In this document: positions 1 through 12,065 of the stretch, piece after piece | Numbering within the stretch: the stretch's first letter is position 1 | Layout: every line of letters begins with the position of its first letter | NCBI RefSeq assembly: GCF_002776525.5 | Contig: NC_045434.1 | Location: 110,663,081-110,727,080 of the forward strand | Length of the DNA stretch: 64,000 bases | Direction of reading: 5' to 3' | DNA from: Piliocolobus tephrosceles | Lineage: Eukaryota > Chordata > Mammalia > Primates > Cercopithecidae | The notes under the pieces: generated by a model | Database searches by the model: none | Seen by the model: only the letters and a program-made list of their open reading frames with translations | What the model was told of the DNA's origin: nothing | Program-made: the position numbers and the translations under genes

Positions 1-99
1 CGTGTTAGCCAGGATGGTCTCGATCTCCTGACCTCGTGATCCTCCCGTCTCGGCCTCCCAAAGTACTGGGATTACAGGCTTGAGCCACCGAGCCCGGCC
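1..99 (-). mobile_element. Alu, cut by the window start
   Basis: Only the 5' part of an antisense Alu is inside the window. The 'ggcttgagccaccg' end resembles AluYR. Confidence 0.9.
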
Positions 100-913
100 C
101 ATTCTGTTTTTTTCTGAGACCCCACGCTGGAGGAGATAACTAACATTCACCGTGCACTGGATGATGAAGTTTCTCAGGGTATAGGTGATGCACTTCTTCT
201 TTCCTCAAATATTCACCGTGTTTCTGCTGTGGGCCAGATGCCAAAGCTGGCTCTGGAGTTACAGAGCTGACTAAGAGGGCTCTCCGCCCTTGAGGAGTGG
301 AAATGGGCGTCTAAGATCAGCCAGAAACCCTCGCCCTCCTTGTGAGTGAGCCTGAGGCCTGTCTCAGCTTAAGCCCTCCAACTCCCTGATTTCTCCCTCT
401 GAGTTAACAGCAAGCCAACCCTCGCACTCCCCGGCTCATTCAAGCCCAAGATAAACTGGCCCTGTGTGAGCAGTCTCTGACCAGTCATGGGACACAGCCC
501 GAGTGCTGAGGGCTTGATTAAAGAAGTTCATTTTCCACTATAGTGTTCTGCTCCACTTGGAGATGTTGTCACACTCAACTGGAAAAGAATTAGCAGCCCA
601 GAAGGGAAGTCGGTCCAGCATTGGACACAAATTCAAGTCAGGGAGGCAGTTCTGGTCAGAGAGAGACAAGGGATCTCCCTGTTGATCAGGAGAACAAAGC
701 CCCAAGATGCTTCCCTTTGGGGAGGGGGCAGGGGGCATCTGACTTCATTGCGGAGAAAGTAGAAACCTTGCTGCATTGTGGAGAAAGAGGCAAGGCCCTG
801 TGGCTCTCTTCCTCTTTTTGGGATAACACACCAAAGAATAGAAGATAAGTCGCCAGGGGACCTGAGATCAAGTGCCTTGGAAACAGAAGGAGCTTCTCTA
901 AAAAGCTTGAATG
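100..913. other. No gene or recognised repeat
   Basis: The sequence looks unique. Reading frames on both strands are short and lack protein-family signatures. Confidence 0.6.
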
Positions 914-1205
914 AGGCTGGGTGCCGTGGCTCAAGCCTGTAACCCCAGCACTTTGAGAGGCAGAGGCGGGTGGATCGCTTGAGGTCAGGAGTTGGAGACC
1001 AGCCTGGCCAACAAGGCAAAACCCCATCTCTACTAAAAATACAAAAATTAGCCAGGCATGGTGGTACACACCTATAATCCCAGCTACTTGGAGGCTGAGA
1101 CAGGAGAATCCCTTGAACCCAGGAGGCGGAGATTGCAGGGAGCCAAGATCGCGCTATTGTACTCCAGCCTGGGTGACAAGAGTAAAACTCCATCGCAAAA
1201 AAAAA
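914..1205 (+). mobile_element. Alu, full length
   Basis: It has both monomers, a middle A-rich linker and a poly(A) tail. It starts with 'ggctgggtgccgtggctcaa'. Confidence 0.93.
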
Positions 1206-1872
1206 GAAATGTCAAATATGAAGCCCACTTCGCAGAACAGGCACTAAATAAATAGTATTTTTCTTACATATGGAATCTCAAGAAAAAGGTTCAAAATGTA
1301 AGCAGATTTCCTGTTGCCACTTGGTAGCAGCATACCTGAACCCAAGGTGGGGCAGTACTAGCAACACTGGTGAGCAAGGCTACTGGCCTTCTGCCACCGT
1401 GGGCCCCTTACGGCAGCATTGAATTCCCAACAAAGCAGGAATGTCTATCCCCAAGCTTCTCTGTGACACCTCTCTGTCATTCTCAGAATTCTCTCCTATG
1501 ACAGAAATAGCTGCCACAGAAATTAATGCAGTGGGGTTTATAAAATGATTCCATGTATATGGTTATCTCATTTGAACTGCACAAACACCCTCCAAGTTGT
1601 TCAGAGCGGTTTCATATTTGTCCCAGGTTAGAGTTGATAAAACAGAAACTCCAAAAAGGTCAATGCCTGCCCCAGCTCACCGTCTACTCAGTGCTGGAGC
1701 AGAGACCCGAGCCTGAGGCCTTTCCCTGTCACCATAGCTGCCTCCCTCTGAGCAGCACCTGGCCAAGAACAGCTTCCCAGAAACTGAGAAAATGGAGGCA
1801 GGACAGGAGAAGGGACCCTCCCTGCCACCCCAAGGAATATGAGCCTTTCCTGTGGGCTGGATGTTGTATTCC
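1206..1872. other. No gene or recognised repeat
   Basis: A weak MIR-like piece may lie around 1550-1710 ('ggttatctcatttgaactgc'). Otherwise nothing was recognised. Confidence 0.5.
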
Positions 1873-2605
1873 TGTGTTGGTTTGCTACAGCTGCCATAAC
1901 ACAGTAACACAGACTGGGTGGGTTCAACAGTGGAAATGTATTGTCTCCCAATTCTAGAAGCTGAAAGTTCAAGATCAAGGTGCCAGCAGGGTTGGCTCCT
2001 TGTTTTGTAGATGGCCATCTTCTCCCTGTATCTCTTCACACCATCTTCCCTCTCTATGTGTCTGTTTCTGTGTCCAAATTTCTTTCTTTCTTTTTTTGAG
2101 ATGGAGTCTTGCTGTGTCACTCAGGCTGGAGTGCAGTGGCGTGATCTCGGTTCACTGCAACCTCCGCCTCCCAGGTTCAAGGGATTCTTCTGCCTCAGCC
2201 TCCTGAGTAGCTGGGACAACAGGCACACACCACCACCCATGGCTAATTTTTTGTATTTTTAGTAGAGATGGGGTTTCACCATATTAGCCAAGATGGTCTC
2301 GATCTCCTGACCTCATGACCCACCCGCCTCGGCCTCCCAAAGTGCTGGGATTACAGCCGTGACAAATTTCTACTTTTTATAAGAACACCAATCATATTGG
2401 ATTAGGGCCCACCGTAATGACCTCATTTTAACTTCATTACCTCTGTAAAGACCCTGTCTCCAAATGAGATCACATTGTGAGGTACTGGGGGTTAGGACTC
2501 CAGTGCATCTTTTCTGGAGGGGGCGTGGGGTGCAAATTTCACCCATAGCATTAGTAACCTCCCTCTCCAAATGAGGAAACTGGCTCAGAGAGGTTGTCAT
2601 ATGCC
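1873..2605 (-). mobile_element. MaLR-like LTR, split by an Alu
   Basis: The antisense LTR pattern 'gctacagctgccataacaca', 'agttcaagatcaaggtgcca' and, after the Alu, 'aaatgagatcacattgtgag' fits MLT1-class LTRs. The Alu at 2084-2362 interrupts it, with 'caaatttct' repeated on both sides. Confidence 0.6.
2084..2362 (-). mobile_element. Alu inserted in an LTR
   Basis: Antisense Alu with poly(T) at left. About 20 bases of its 5' end are missing. Target-site duplication 'caaatttct' flanks it at 2074-2082 and 2363-2371. Confidence 0.92.
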
Positions 2606-4029
2606 TGAAGTCATGCAGCTAGGAAAAGCAGCAGCCACCAGCACTGTCAGAGCCTGTGTGGGCCCCACAGCATCATGTTCCCCGGCTCAGCAGCAGCGAC
2701 ACCTCTGTGGAACCCACCATCGCCCATGGGCGTAGAGGGCACCCCACCACAGAGCTGTCCTATGACTGTGCCAGGGGTGAGAGTGGGGAGCGGAAGCCAG
2801 GCTCCCAGCAAGCCTCCCTGACCTCCCCCTGTCTCCCTGCAATGAGAAGAGAGAGGAAGACATGGCAGGCAAGGAGTGGGTGGGCAGCGCGGGGTGGGGG
2901 GTGATGGTGTTGGGCAGGCCTCACAAGTCCCCAGCACTGGGGTCTACTCCCGTCCCTCTCTGCCCTCTTCCATCTGGTTGGTTTTCAATCAGGAGAGCGC
3001 CTGGGTAGGTTCTGGAATGGCTCCCACTGGTGATTTATAAAATGAAGCTGCTTTTATTCAACTACTTGAGTCACCTTTTAGAATTTCTTACTGTCCTGAT
3101 TCCTGCATTGCACTCTCAGAAGAGGATCCCTGAAGTCAAGAACTAAATCCCCACCACCCGACATGCACACCCTCTTCCCCGTGCTCCACCCTTCCTCCCC
3201 GCCCTGTGGTGCCTTCCACCATGCAGGGAGACGATGCACATGGATTGGACAAACACGCCCATCTGGAGAAAGGACTTCACCGGAACCTGGAATCAGATCG
3301 CCACCCTCTGAGACTAAAAATGTCTTCTTACAGTGGCATCTTGTTTAACTTTAAAATGGATTATTGATGCCTCAGAATTCTGAAATGGTTTGAATTCCAA
3401 GTCCAGAACCAGCGGGTAGCCCGGCCAGACACCGGCACCCCAGGAGGCCCCACTTGGGACATCAGACCTCCCTGCCTGGTGGACCCAAATCCTCCGTAAG
3501 GTATATATGTCTTACCCTCAGCCTGTTTAAAAGAACTGTTGACATTGTGGGAAATATTCGTGTCTAATTTGCCACCAAAGTCTTCACGGCCTTGGACAGT
3601 TATTTTAATCACGCTAGACTTCGGCTCCTCCCTTTGTTAATAGTAACAATAAACAATACCCAGCTCCCAACATTACTGTGAGAATTAAATAAGATCATAC
3701 GTGATATTTCTTAGCAAACTGTAAAAAGTGCTGTGCAAAGTAGAATGCAGGTAGACGCTGGCCTGATCCTTCCATGGATCATCTGCTCAGCCCACATTCT
3801 GTGAAAGGGGGCTAAAGCCTAGGATAAAAACCCGCCTGAAGGCTGTGAACCCTTTGAGAGTCATGGTTGTGTCCCTTTAATGTGATAATCCCCACACAGT
3901 ATCCGGTGCATCATCCTATTACGGTGTCTGCTGCTCAACAAATATTTGTGGAATAAAGGAAGGAAAGGAAGAAGAAAAAGAAAAAGGGATGATACGAAGA
4001 TCAGATTGTGCCCCTTGAAAAAATACCTG
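2606..4029. other. No gene or recognised repeat
   Basis: Mostly unique sequence. A purine-rich stretch ('ggaaggaaaggaagaag') lies at about 3957-3990. Confidence 0.5.
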
Positions 4030-4245
4030 TAACATATTTATTGCATGCCATGCACTACTCTAAAATAGTTAATGTAAATGAACTAACTTAGTCTCATGAC
4101 ACCTTGTGGGGCAGGATCTATAATTAGCTCCATTTCACAGATGAGGCAATGGAGTCGCAAAGCAAAGTAATTTCCCAAGATGCTACAACTAGCAACTTGG
4201 CAGAGCCAGAATTCGAACCCAGGGTTTTGGCTGCAGGTCTCCATG
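4030..4245 (-). repeat. MIR element
   Basis: Antisense MIR pattern: 'ctccatttcacagatgaggc', 'gcagagccagaattcgaacc'. Confidence 0.7.
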
Positions 4246-4861
4246 CTCCTCTGCCCCCAGCCACCTCCACCAGCAGTGCTGTCTCAGGAGAGCCAGGATG
4301 GTTGAGCCCAGGTAACTTTACCCAGGTAGAAAGGTTCCTTTCTATGGCCCCCCACCTCCATATGCCACAGGTCCCACACTAGCCTGACCATTCTGTTCTA
4401 TTTCACCATTGCTTGCAAGCTGTGTAAAGATGCACCTTCCCAATTTTGCCTAGTGCTAACCCCATGCAGAAAAGAGGAACTGAATCTGTCCAACTTTTTC
4501 TCATCTGTGATCAGCTCAGTGTCACATGTTTGAAAATGCTTTGCACTGCCCACATTTCTTCCCCCATAGAATACCCTTCATCTTATTTCTGCCTTTTGAA
4601 ATCCTATTCATCCCTCAAGACACCCCAAACACCCCTTCCTGCATGAGGCTTGCTCTGCTTCCTCCATTCTTCACTTCACCCATTTGGTGTCTACCTGCCC
4701 TCTGTGAGATCTTGGAGGCTGGGGTCTTGCCTGGCTCATCGCCACAGCTTCAGAACCCCAAGGCACCATGTGTTTGGCACAGAGCTGATATTCAGTTGTA
4801 TTTAGCAAACTGAGATTGTAATGATGCTGCATTTCCTTAATGTCAAGTGACACTTTACAGT
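4246..4861. other. Gene-free stretch with L2-like 3' part
   Basis: From about 4560 the text resembles an L2/L3 3' end ('tcatccctcaagacacc', 'cttggcac' then 'agctgatattcagt'). The family is uncertain. Confidence 0.4.
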
Positions 4862-5740
4862 GTGCACTAGTAATCTATCACCATGTAACAAATTACTCCT
4901 ACACTTAATAGCTTTAAACAACACACATTTACATCTCACAGTTTCTGTGAATCAGGAATAAATGCAGGCACAGGTTAACTGGTTCCTAGAGCTCTCACCC
5001 ACTCTGCAATCAAAATGTTTGGTAGGGCCGGGCGCGGTGGCTCACGCCTGTAATCCCAGCACTTTGGGAGGCCGAGGCGGGTAGATCATGAGGTCAGGAG
5101 ATCGAGACTTTCCTGGCTAACAGGGTGAAACCCCGTCTCTACTGAAAATACAAAAAAAAATTAGCCAAGTGTGGTGGCAGGCGCCTGTAGTACCAGCTAC
5201 TCAGCAGGCTGAGGCAGGAGAATGGCGTGAACCCAGGAGGCAGAGCCTGCAGTGAGCCGAGATCACGCCACTGCACTCCATCCTGGGTGACAGAGCAGGA
5301 CTCTGTCTCAAAAAAAAAAAAAAAATGTTGGGTAGGGTTTCTGTCGCCTCAAGGCTCCACTGCAGTGTGAGAGGGGAGCTTCTAAACTCACTCACGTGGC
5401 TGTTGGCAGGATTTGGTCTCTCCTGGGCTATCGGACTGGGGGCGGGCGAAATTCTTCTTTGGCTGTTGGCTGAAAGTCATCCTCAGGTCCTTGCCACAGG
5501 GACCTCTTCATAGAGCCTCTCACAACATGGCAGCTTGCTTCCTTACAGCAAGCAAGAGAGAGTACGAGCAAGACAGAATCCACAGTCTTTGCAAACCAAA
5601 CGCATTGCTTTGGTGTCTTCTATTTGTTACAAGCAAGTCACAAAAATCTAGCCTACACTCAGGCGGAGAGGGTTACACAAGGGCATGCTGACCAGGAAGC
5701 AGGGATTACTGGAGGCCATTTTGGAAGGTTGTCAACCAAA
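4862..5740 (-). mobile_element. LTR-like repeat split by an Alu, family uncertain
   Basis: The two halves (4862-5013 and 5336-5740) read as one common interspersed repeat: 'ctatcaccatgtaacaaatt', 'atctcacagtttctgtg', then 'gggacctcttcatagagcct' and 'acaacatggcagct'. I do not name the family. Confidence 0.5.
5026..5324 (+). mobile_element. AluY-like element
   Basis: Full length, starts 'ggccgggcgcggtggctcac', with poly(A). Duplicated flanks 'aatgtttggtag' and 'aatgttgggtag'. Confidence 0.93.
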
Positions 5741-5999
5741 GGAGGTAATGCATGTTATAGGATGTGATCTCAGTTTGCCAGTGTGGAGCCGGACCAGCAG
5801 AGGGCATGGGTGAAATGACACATTGGAACAGAGCTGTGAGCCTTTTCACACATGAAAATATAAGGTCTCCCACACTGGGTCAACCCCTGCACCACCCAGC
5901 CTAGTTTCCTATCACCAAGGTACAGGCTGTTGGGAGGTACAATTGTCCTCCCCGGCCCCGCCTCCCAGGTGCTGAATGTTTCTCAGCGCACTCACATTC

Positions 6000-6190
6000 C
6001 TCTAATAATAATACTGCTCCTGCGTAGCATATCTTGTACAAAGCACTTTCACGCACATTATCTCACTCCTTGTGACAGTCCTCTGGGGGAACTTCTTGTG
6101 ATTCCAATTTAAGTTGAGGAAACTGAGACCCAGAAAGTCCAAGGTCACGTGGCCTAATGAGTGACAGGGCTGGAATACAACCCAGTTTGA
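6000..6190 (-). repeat. MIR element
   Basis: Antisense MIR signature with 'attatctcactccttgtgac', 'gttgaggaaactgagaccca' and 'gggctggaatacaaccca'. Confidence 0.65.
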
Positions 6191-6211
6191 CATCCTGAAA
6201 TTTACCTAAAC

Positions 6212-6480
6212 TTTTATTTATTTATTTACTTATTTATTTTGAGACAGAGTCTCACTCTGTCTCCCAGGCTGGAGTGGTTCAAGACAGTCTCCTGCCTCAG
6301 CCTCCCGAGTAGCTGGAACTACAGGCACCCAACACCCCACCCAGCTAATTTTTATATTTTTAGTTGAGACAGCATTTTGCCATGTTGGCCAGGCTGGTCT
6401 CAAACTCCTGACCTCAGGTGATCCACTTGCCTTGGCCCCCAAAGTGCTGGGATTACAGGCATGAGTCACTGCGCCCAGCC
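6212..6480 (-). mobile_element. Alu with internal deletion
   Basis: Antisense Alu with a (TTTA)n-rich tail. About 45 bases are missing after 'ggctggagtg', in the right monomer as read. Confidence 0.9.
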
Positions 6481-7204
6481 TGTCTCAACTTTTAGAAACT
6501 TATTTCTACATCCAGACTACCACTATATCCAGACAAAAGTTCCATACAGTGAAGACAAAGCATTTTTACTTATTTGCCCAAAACTTGGTGTCAAAGCAGT
6601 GCCATCCTCCCCAGACAACTGGCTTTGATGACCAGACACCCCCTGCCCATGTGGAATCAAGCCCTCAGGGTGGACTCAGATGTCAGTGCTGGACTCCAGG
6701 GCCACCCCCGGCTTGGACAGTTCCAGTTTTTGAAGGTGATTCCTTCCTTCTCTTGCCCTCTCCCTGGCTTGGACATCTAAAAGCCAAATCTTCTCTCTCC
6801 CTTTGTACAAACAATTCTCACTAAAGGAAATGGTGAGGCTTGGTGGGCAGGGATGGGATTTTGTGGGGAGGAGAAGTGTCTAGTTGTGATGGCCTAGCTT
6901 CCAACCTTGGCTCTCTGGCTTTTGTGAGGAGATCAGACTGCTGTGGTTTGGGGTGAGTATTGATGATGGGGATACTGGGTGGTATTCTAATGAACTTGTC
7001 CTACAGCAGCCACAGAGAAAGGGCACTCCCTGAGGATGAGGAAAGGGGGTGCTGTGAATGAAATGGATGCTTGGTGTCAGTCATCCAAGGAAAGGAGCCT
7101 GGGGCAGATGGAGGGGAGCACCTGTCTCTACCTGAACCTCCCTCTCTCAGATATAGATCTCAAAGAGGTAAACTACCTGGAGAAAAGCTTTATGGCAAAG
7201 CGCA
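6481..7204. other. No gene or recognised repeat
   Basis: Unique-looking sequence without convincing coding signatures. Confidence 0.6.
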
Positions 7205-7617
7205 TTAATGCTGAATAACAAGGCTGAATATTGCCCCCCAAAGATGTCCAGATCCTAATCCCCAGAACCTTGAGATGGGGAGGTTAACCTGGGTTATCTG
7301 AATGGGTCCCCTATAACCACAGGGGTATTTATAAGAGGACGGTGGGAGGACAGAGTCAGGAACTACAACCACAGAAGCAGAGTTCAAGTGTTGGGGCCAC
7401 AAGCCAAGGAATGCAGGTGGCCTGTAGAAACTGGAAAAGGCAATGAAACAGATCATCTCCTAGAGCTCTGTAAGGAATGCAGCCTTGTACATTCTGGTCC
7501 AGTGAGACTGATTTTGGACTTCCAACCTCCAGAACCATAAGATAATAAATATGTGGTGTTTTGAACCACTAAGTGTGTGGTAATTTGTTACAGTAGCAAC
7601 AGGAAACTAATACAGAT
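7205..7617 (+). mobile_element. LTR-like element (likely ERVL/MaLR class)
   Basis: It has the hallmark text 'ccaaagatgtccagatccta', 'ccaaggaatgcaggtggcct', 'cagaaccataagataataaa' and ends 'ggaaactaatacag'. An AATAAA lies in the expected 3' position. The same family recurs at 60880-61305. Confidence 0.65.
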
Positions 7618-8204
7618 GATGTCTGTCATAAAGAAATTAGCCAGGAGATGGACTGGACCAACACCACAGCTCTTGAGCAGGATCATCTGGGGACATGTTT
7701 CTTCCCCTTTGGGTCATCCATAGCCCATGCACTCAAGAATGACAGTAAGAGTTGTGCACTCACATTAGAACCAGAGAGTTAGAGAGTTAAAGTTAGCAGC
7801 GCCCCTCAAGGGACCTCATGGTAATGGCAGCAGTGATGAACCAGAGACCCTCCAAGAGGACATGACCTGCCTGCGAGGTTCAGCCTCTGCTGTCCAGTGA
7901 GAGAGCTTCTGAGCATTGCCCGCCCTGGAGGATCAGATCTTATGTCATCAAGGAAAGAAGACATGGCCTTTAGGTGCCCCTACCACCACCACCACCACCT
8001 GACATCCTCTGCAATGGCCAGGAGGTCTGATAGGAGAGTCCTTGGCCTCGGAGCTACAGACATTGGGGCTGCTCACCAATCAACCTAAGGAGATGGTCAG
8101 AGCTGCCAAAACCTTCAAGAACAAATCCCAGAGATGGTGACTGTCTCCCACCTCCCTCGCCCAGTTTCAGATGGGAGCCCTGCTAAGCCTCTGTTCCCAT
8201 CAGC
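7618..8204. other. No gene or recognised repeat
   Basis: A short (CCA)n run at 7983-7999 is the only notable feature. Confidence 0.6.
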
Positions 8205-8590
8205 CTGCAGTGACTCCCCTGTCTCAGTCCACTCAGGCTGCCATGACAGAAGGCCACAGGCCATGTGGCTCAAAGGACAGTTCTGGAGGCTGAAAGTCCA
8301 AGATCAAGGTGCCACCAGAGTTGGTTTCTGGTGAGGCCTCTTTCCCTGGCTGGCAGAAGGCCAACTTCCCACTGCGTCCTCCCATGACCTTTTCTCTGTG
8401 CATGTACATTGCTGGCATCTCTTCCTCTCCTTCTAAGGACACAAGTCACATCAGGTGAGAGCCCACCTATATGACCCAGTTAACCTTAATTACCTTTTTC
8501 AAAGTCCCATCTCTAAACACAGTTGCTTTTGGGGTTGGGGCTTCAGCATGTGAATTTGGCAGGACACAATTCAGTCCATAACATCCCCCT
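8205..8590 (-). mobile_element. MaLR-like LTR
   Basis: Antisense LTR: 'ctcaggctgccatgacagaa', 'gaaagtccaagatcaaggtg' and 'gacacaattcagtccataac' mark its 3' and 5' ends. Confidence 0.65.
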
Positions 8591-11032
8591 TCCTACCAGT
8601 TCCCATCATATCACAGCGCTAGACTGCCTCTGGCTTCAGCTCTCCCATCCTCCAGCAAACCCCGTTGACATGAAAAAGGTCACATCCTATCATCCAGGGA
8701 GCTTTTGTAGGCTGTCAGGAGGCTGGTGAAGTCCAGGTGGCCTGTCTGGAGCGGTAGACAAAGGAGTGGGTCACAGGCCCTGCCTTGACTTGGGGAAGGA
8801 GAGGCTTTCACAAACAGGCAGGGAGCACCCTTGGGTTTTCCAGGCACGGGGCCGCAGCTGCTTCTCTTTCTTCCATTCAAATCCCTGCTCTACGTCAGGG
8901 GCTTGGAAGCCCCGGCTGAATGGGAATCACACCTTCTGGACTAAAAACTGGGACGCGAGGCCTAACAAAAGATTTTTGTGATGCTTGCTGGCGTAAGTAA
9001 CAGTCTGACTGATGGAGTGTGATTTCAAGATTACCAGCTTTTTTTAGGACACTGCAATCAGTTGAGGGAACTATGGGACAGAATATTTAAAATCCAAATC
9101 CAAAATATGGTCCCTCCCAATAAATCTCACCAAGACCACAATCCCAATAACTCTTACCTCCGTAAAACTCTATGAGGATGAACAGCATGTTTTACTCACC
9201 ATCGTGGCTTCAGTGCCCAGTGATAGGGATGCTCAGTAAATATTTGATGAGAGAGAAAGAAAGATAAGTCATTTGACAAGGCAAATGCCCAGCACATTTG
9301 TCTCTCTGACCCCAGGCCAGGGCTGCCAGCTGTGTGAGAAAAAAAGACAGTCCCCTCTATCATCCTCTTTCATCTTCCTAGCTCAGGAACCTCCAGTGGG
9401 GCCAGTGGTTTTCCAGTGTCTGTCTGCTCCTGTTTGAGAGACACATCAGGCCCCAGCTAGTACCTGCACCTCTTACGGCCTGACTAGTCTCCAAGCTGGG
9501 GTGTTCCCAACAGGCCAGGGCAACTCCAGCCCTAAGAAAGAGCTACTTTCATGGGCTGGGGAAGGTAAGGACTGACGGGAACCAGGGCAGCACGGGGATG
9601 ACAGAGAGGAAGAGAAGACACCACTCCTAGGACGCTGCTTAAGGCAAGAAGGAAGATCTGGATCTCAGTGGTCAGGAGTGAGAAGGTGGCTTGGGAGACA
9701 TATGCACAAGTGCCCACTGCCCTTTGCCAGGAAGCACTCTGTGGGATGCAGAAAGCCATTTTTCTCCCTCTTGGGTCCAAATGAAATCTTTGAAACCCAG
9801 TCCAAATCCACAGCCAGGCTGCCACCCAGTGATCAGAGTGTCCACAGGGCACTTTTTCACCAGCCGTAATCAGTTCACTCATCAGACTTTCAAGCCAAAG
9901 AATAATTTCTGAAGATTCTCGGATTTCCAGTCCGCTCTCTCCCTGACTGGTCTGTGTCTGGGACTCCCAGGAAAAGTATGGACTCAGGAAAGCACTTGGA
10001 GATTCTCTACTCTTTGTGTATTATCCACTCTACAAGGGGCATGAGCCCAGGTGGTGGAAGTCAGGCTAAAACATCCCTTCAACTTGAGGCCACCTGCCTT
10101 CCTGACTCAGGAGCTGAGGCCAAAAGACCAGCATAACTTGGGAAGTCCCAGGGCGCTGATTTAAGCCTAGGCATCTGGACAGCCAGTTTGCCCACATTCA
10201 CCTCATTGCATAAGAGCTATGCTCTCAATGAGAGATGTGCACCCCAGGGAGCGGATATGGGGGTATGGCTGAGATTTGGCACTGGACTTCCAAAGCTGCA
10301 GGAGGTGTGGCTGGCACCTGTGGGCCCAGGACCCTCCCTGACACATGGGATGCCTGTCTCCAGAGACTCCTTGCTCCCTCTTACAGACCCTAAAAATAAA
10401 GCTACCAGGACACAGTTATTCTGGTCTTAATGTTAAACAGAGCCCTGGGAAAGAAAGGGGCTCTCAAGTTTCATGGATGGGGTCAGAGGAGAGGATAAGG
10501 ACAAAAGGTGGGGGAGGCTCAGTGCCAAGGAATGGAGCTTCAGCCTTGGCTTTGAGGATAGCACGGCCGCCAGCGCAGAGAAGGTGGCCAGGGTCAAAAA
10601 GAAGGCACAATTCCACCAGCCAGAATGTGGCGGTAAGCTGCATGTTATCCAGCCAGCATCAGCCTCAGCTCTGAAACTCCCTGGAGTACCTAGTGGACCA
10701 GATCCTAGCTGTCTTCCAAGACCCCTTCACTACTACGGAGTGATGGGCTATTCTGCTGACCTGGAAAGCTAGTGCCATTCCCAAGCCCCTCAGGCACACA
10801 CAGCATGCACATCCTTACCCAGCCAGCCCTAGCTCAAAATGCAATTCCAGTATTACAGATGATCCAGAAAGATCAGAAAGGGGGGATTATTGGAGAGCAA
10901 AGATTGAGAAGGAAATGATTAACCAGAGAGATGTCCAGTGAGTAAGGGATTTGAGGGAAGGGGCCACATATCCTGAGACTGTGTGCTTCGTGTAGAAGCT
11001 ACCACTGTGCCCTGCACATAGGAGACTCTTAG
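8591..11032. other. No gene or recognised repeat
   Basis: This 2.4-kb stretch looks single-copy. Short open frames on both strands carry no known motif. Confidence 0.55.
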
Positions 11033-11352
11033 TTTTTTGTTTGTTTGTTTGTTTGTTTTTGAAAAGGGGTCTTGCTCTGTCGCCCAAGCTGGAGTGCAGT
11101 GGCACCATCTCCACTCACTACAAGCTCCGCCTCCCGAGTTCATGCTATTTTCCTGGCTCAGTCTCCCATGTAGCTGGGACTACAGGCGCCTGCCACCACC
11201 CTTGGCTAATTTTTTTTTTTTTTTTGTATTTTTTAGTAGAGACGTGGTTTCACCATGTTAGCCAGGATGGTCTCGATCTCCTGACCTCGTGATCCACATG
11301 CCTCGGCCTCCCAAAGTGCTGGGATTACAGGCGTGAGCCACCGCTCCCGGCC
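11033..11352 (-). mobile_element. AluY-like element
   Basis: Antisense, full length, with a (TTTG)n tail at left. 'gactctt' is repeated at both flanks. Confidence 0.93.
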
Positions 11353-11403
11353 GACTCTTTGTTAATTCTATTGCTTGGTTGGCCACTGTCCCTAAGTTCT
11401 CCT

Positions 11404-11420
11404 GGGGCGGGGGGCGGGAA
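11404..11420 (+). other. G-rich motif, possible G-quadruplex
   Basis: The text 'ggggcggggggcggg' contains four runs of at least three G with very short loops. Confidence 0.45.
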
Positions 11421-11739
11421 GGAGAAACGTTACAGGATGTAAACAAGGTGTGCAAACTGGCATCTGAGATTTGGTCACTAGAGGGCGCTCCAGGACAAGA
11501 GCTGACTCCTGGTCCGCTCTCACCACGGCTAAGGGGTTTAGAGGGAAACAGTCTGGACCTTGTTTATTAATTCAACACACGCTACTGAACAGTTACTCCG
11601 TGTCAAACACTAAGTGCTATAAAGGATACAAAACGATTTAGATGCAACTTATTTTTCATTAGAAAGATAACTGGCATAAGCAAAAAATAATGTATCCATA
11701 TGTATCCACGTGTAGCTTCTCTTTATTAAACGCTAATGT

Positions 11740-12065
11740 GTTTAGACTTTACACACCATCCCTGCCCCCATATCTGCATGGCTGACCCATCTTTCATGTC
11801 TTTGCTCAAACATCACCTTCTCACTGAGCCTACCCTTCCTACCTCATTTCAAAGCAAAGTGTGTTCCCTCAGCACTCCGCTTTTCCCATGTGCTTATAAC
11901 CACCCAGAAGCCACGTAACTGACGCATCTATGATCTCATTGTTTGTGTCCCCCCAGGACATAAGTCCCGTGACGATGGAGGGTCTGTTTGTGTTCACCAA
12001 TGTACGCAGTGCCTTGAACAGCATTTTGCACACAGCAAGTATGCAATCCATATTTGTAATGAGTA
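11740..12065 (+). repeat. L2 3'-end-like repeat
   Basis: The L2 order is visible: 'tttgctcaaacatcaccttc', 'ccaggacataagtcccgtga' and 'cagtgccttgaacagcattt'. Confidence 0.6.

Noticed and set aside
633..1193. 186-codon minus-strand frame
   Set aside because: Most of it is Alu antisense translation, a common false positive in primates.
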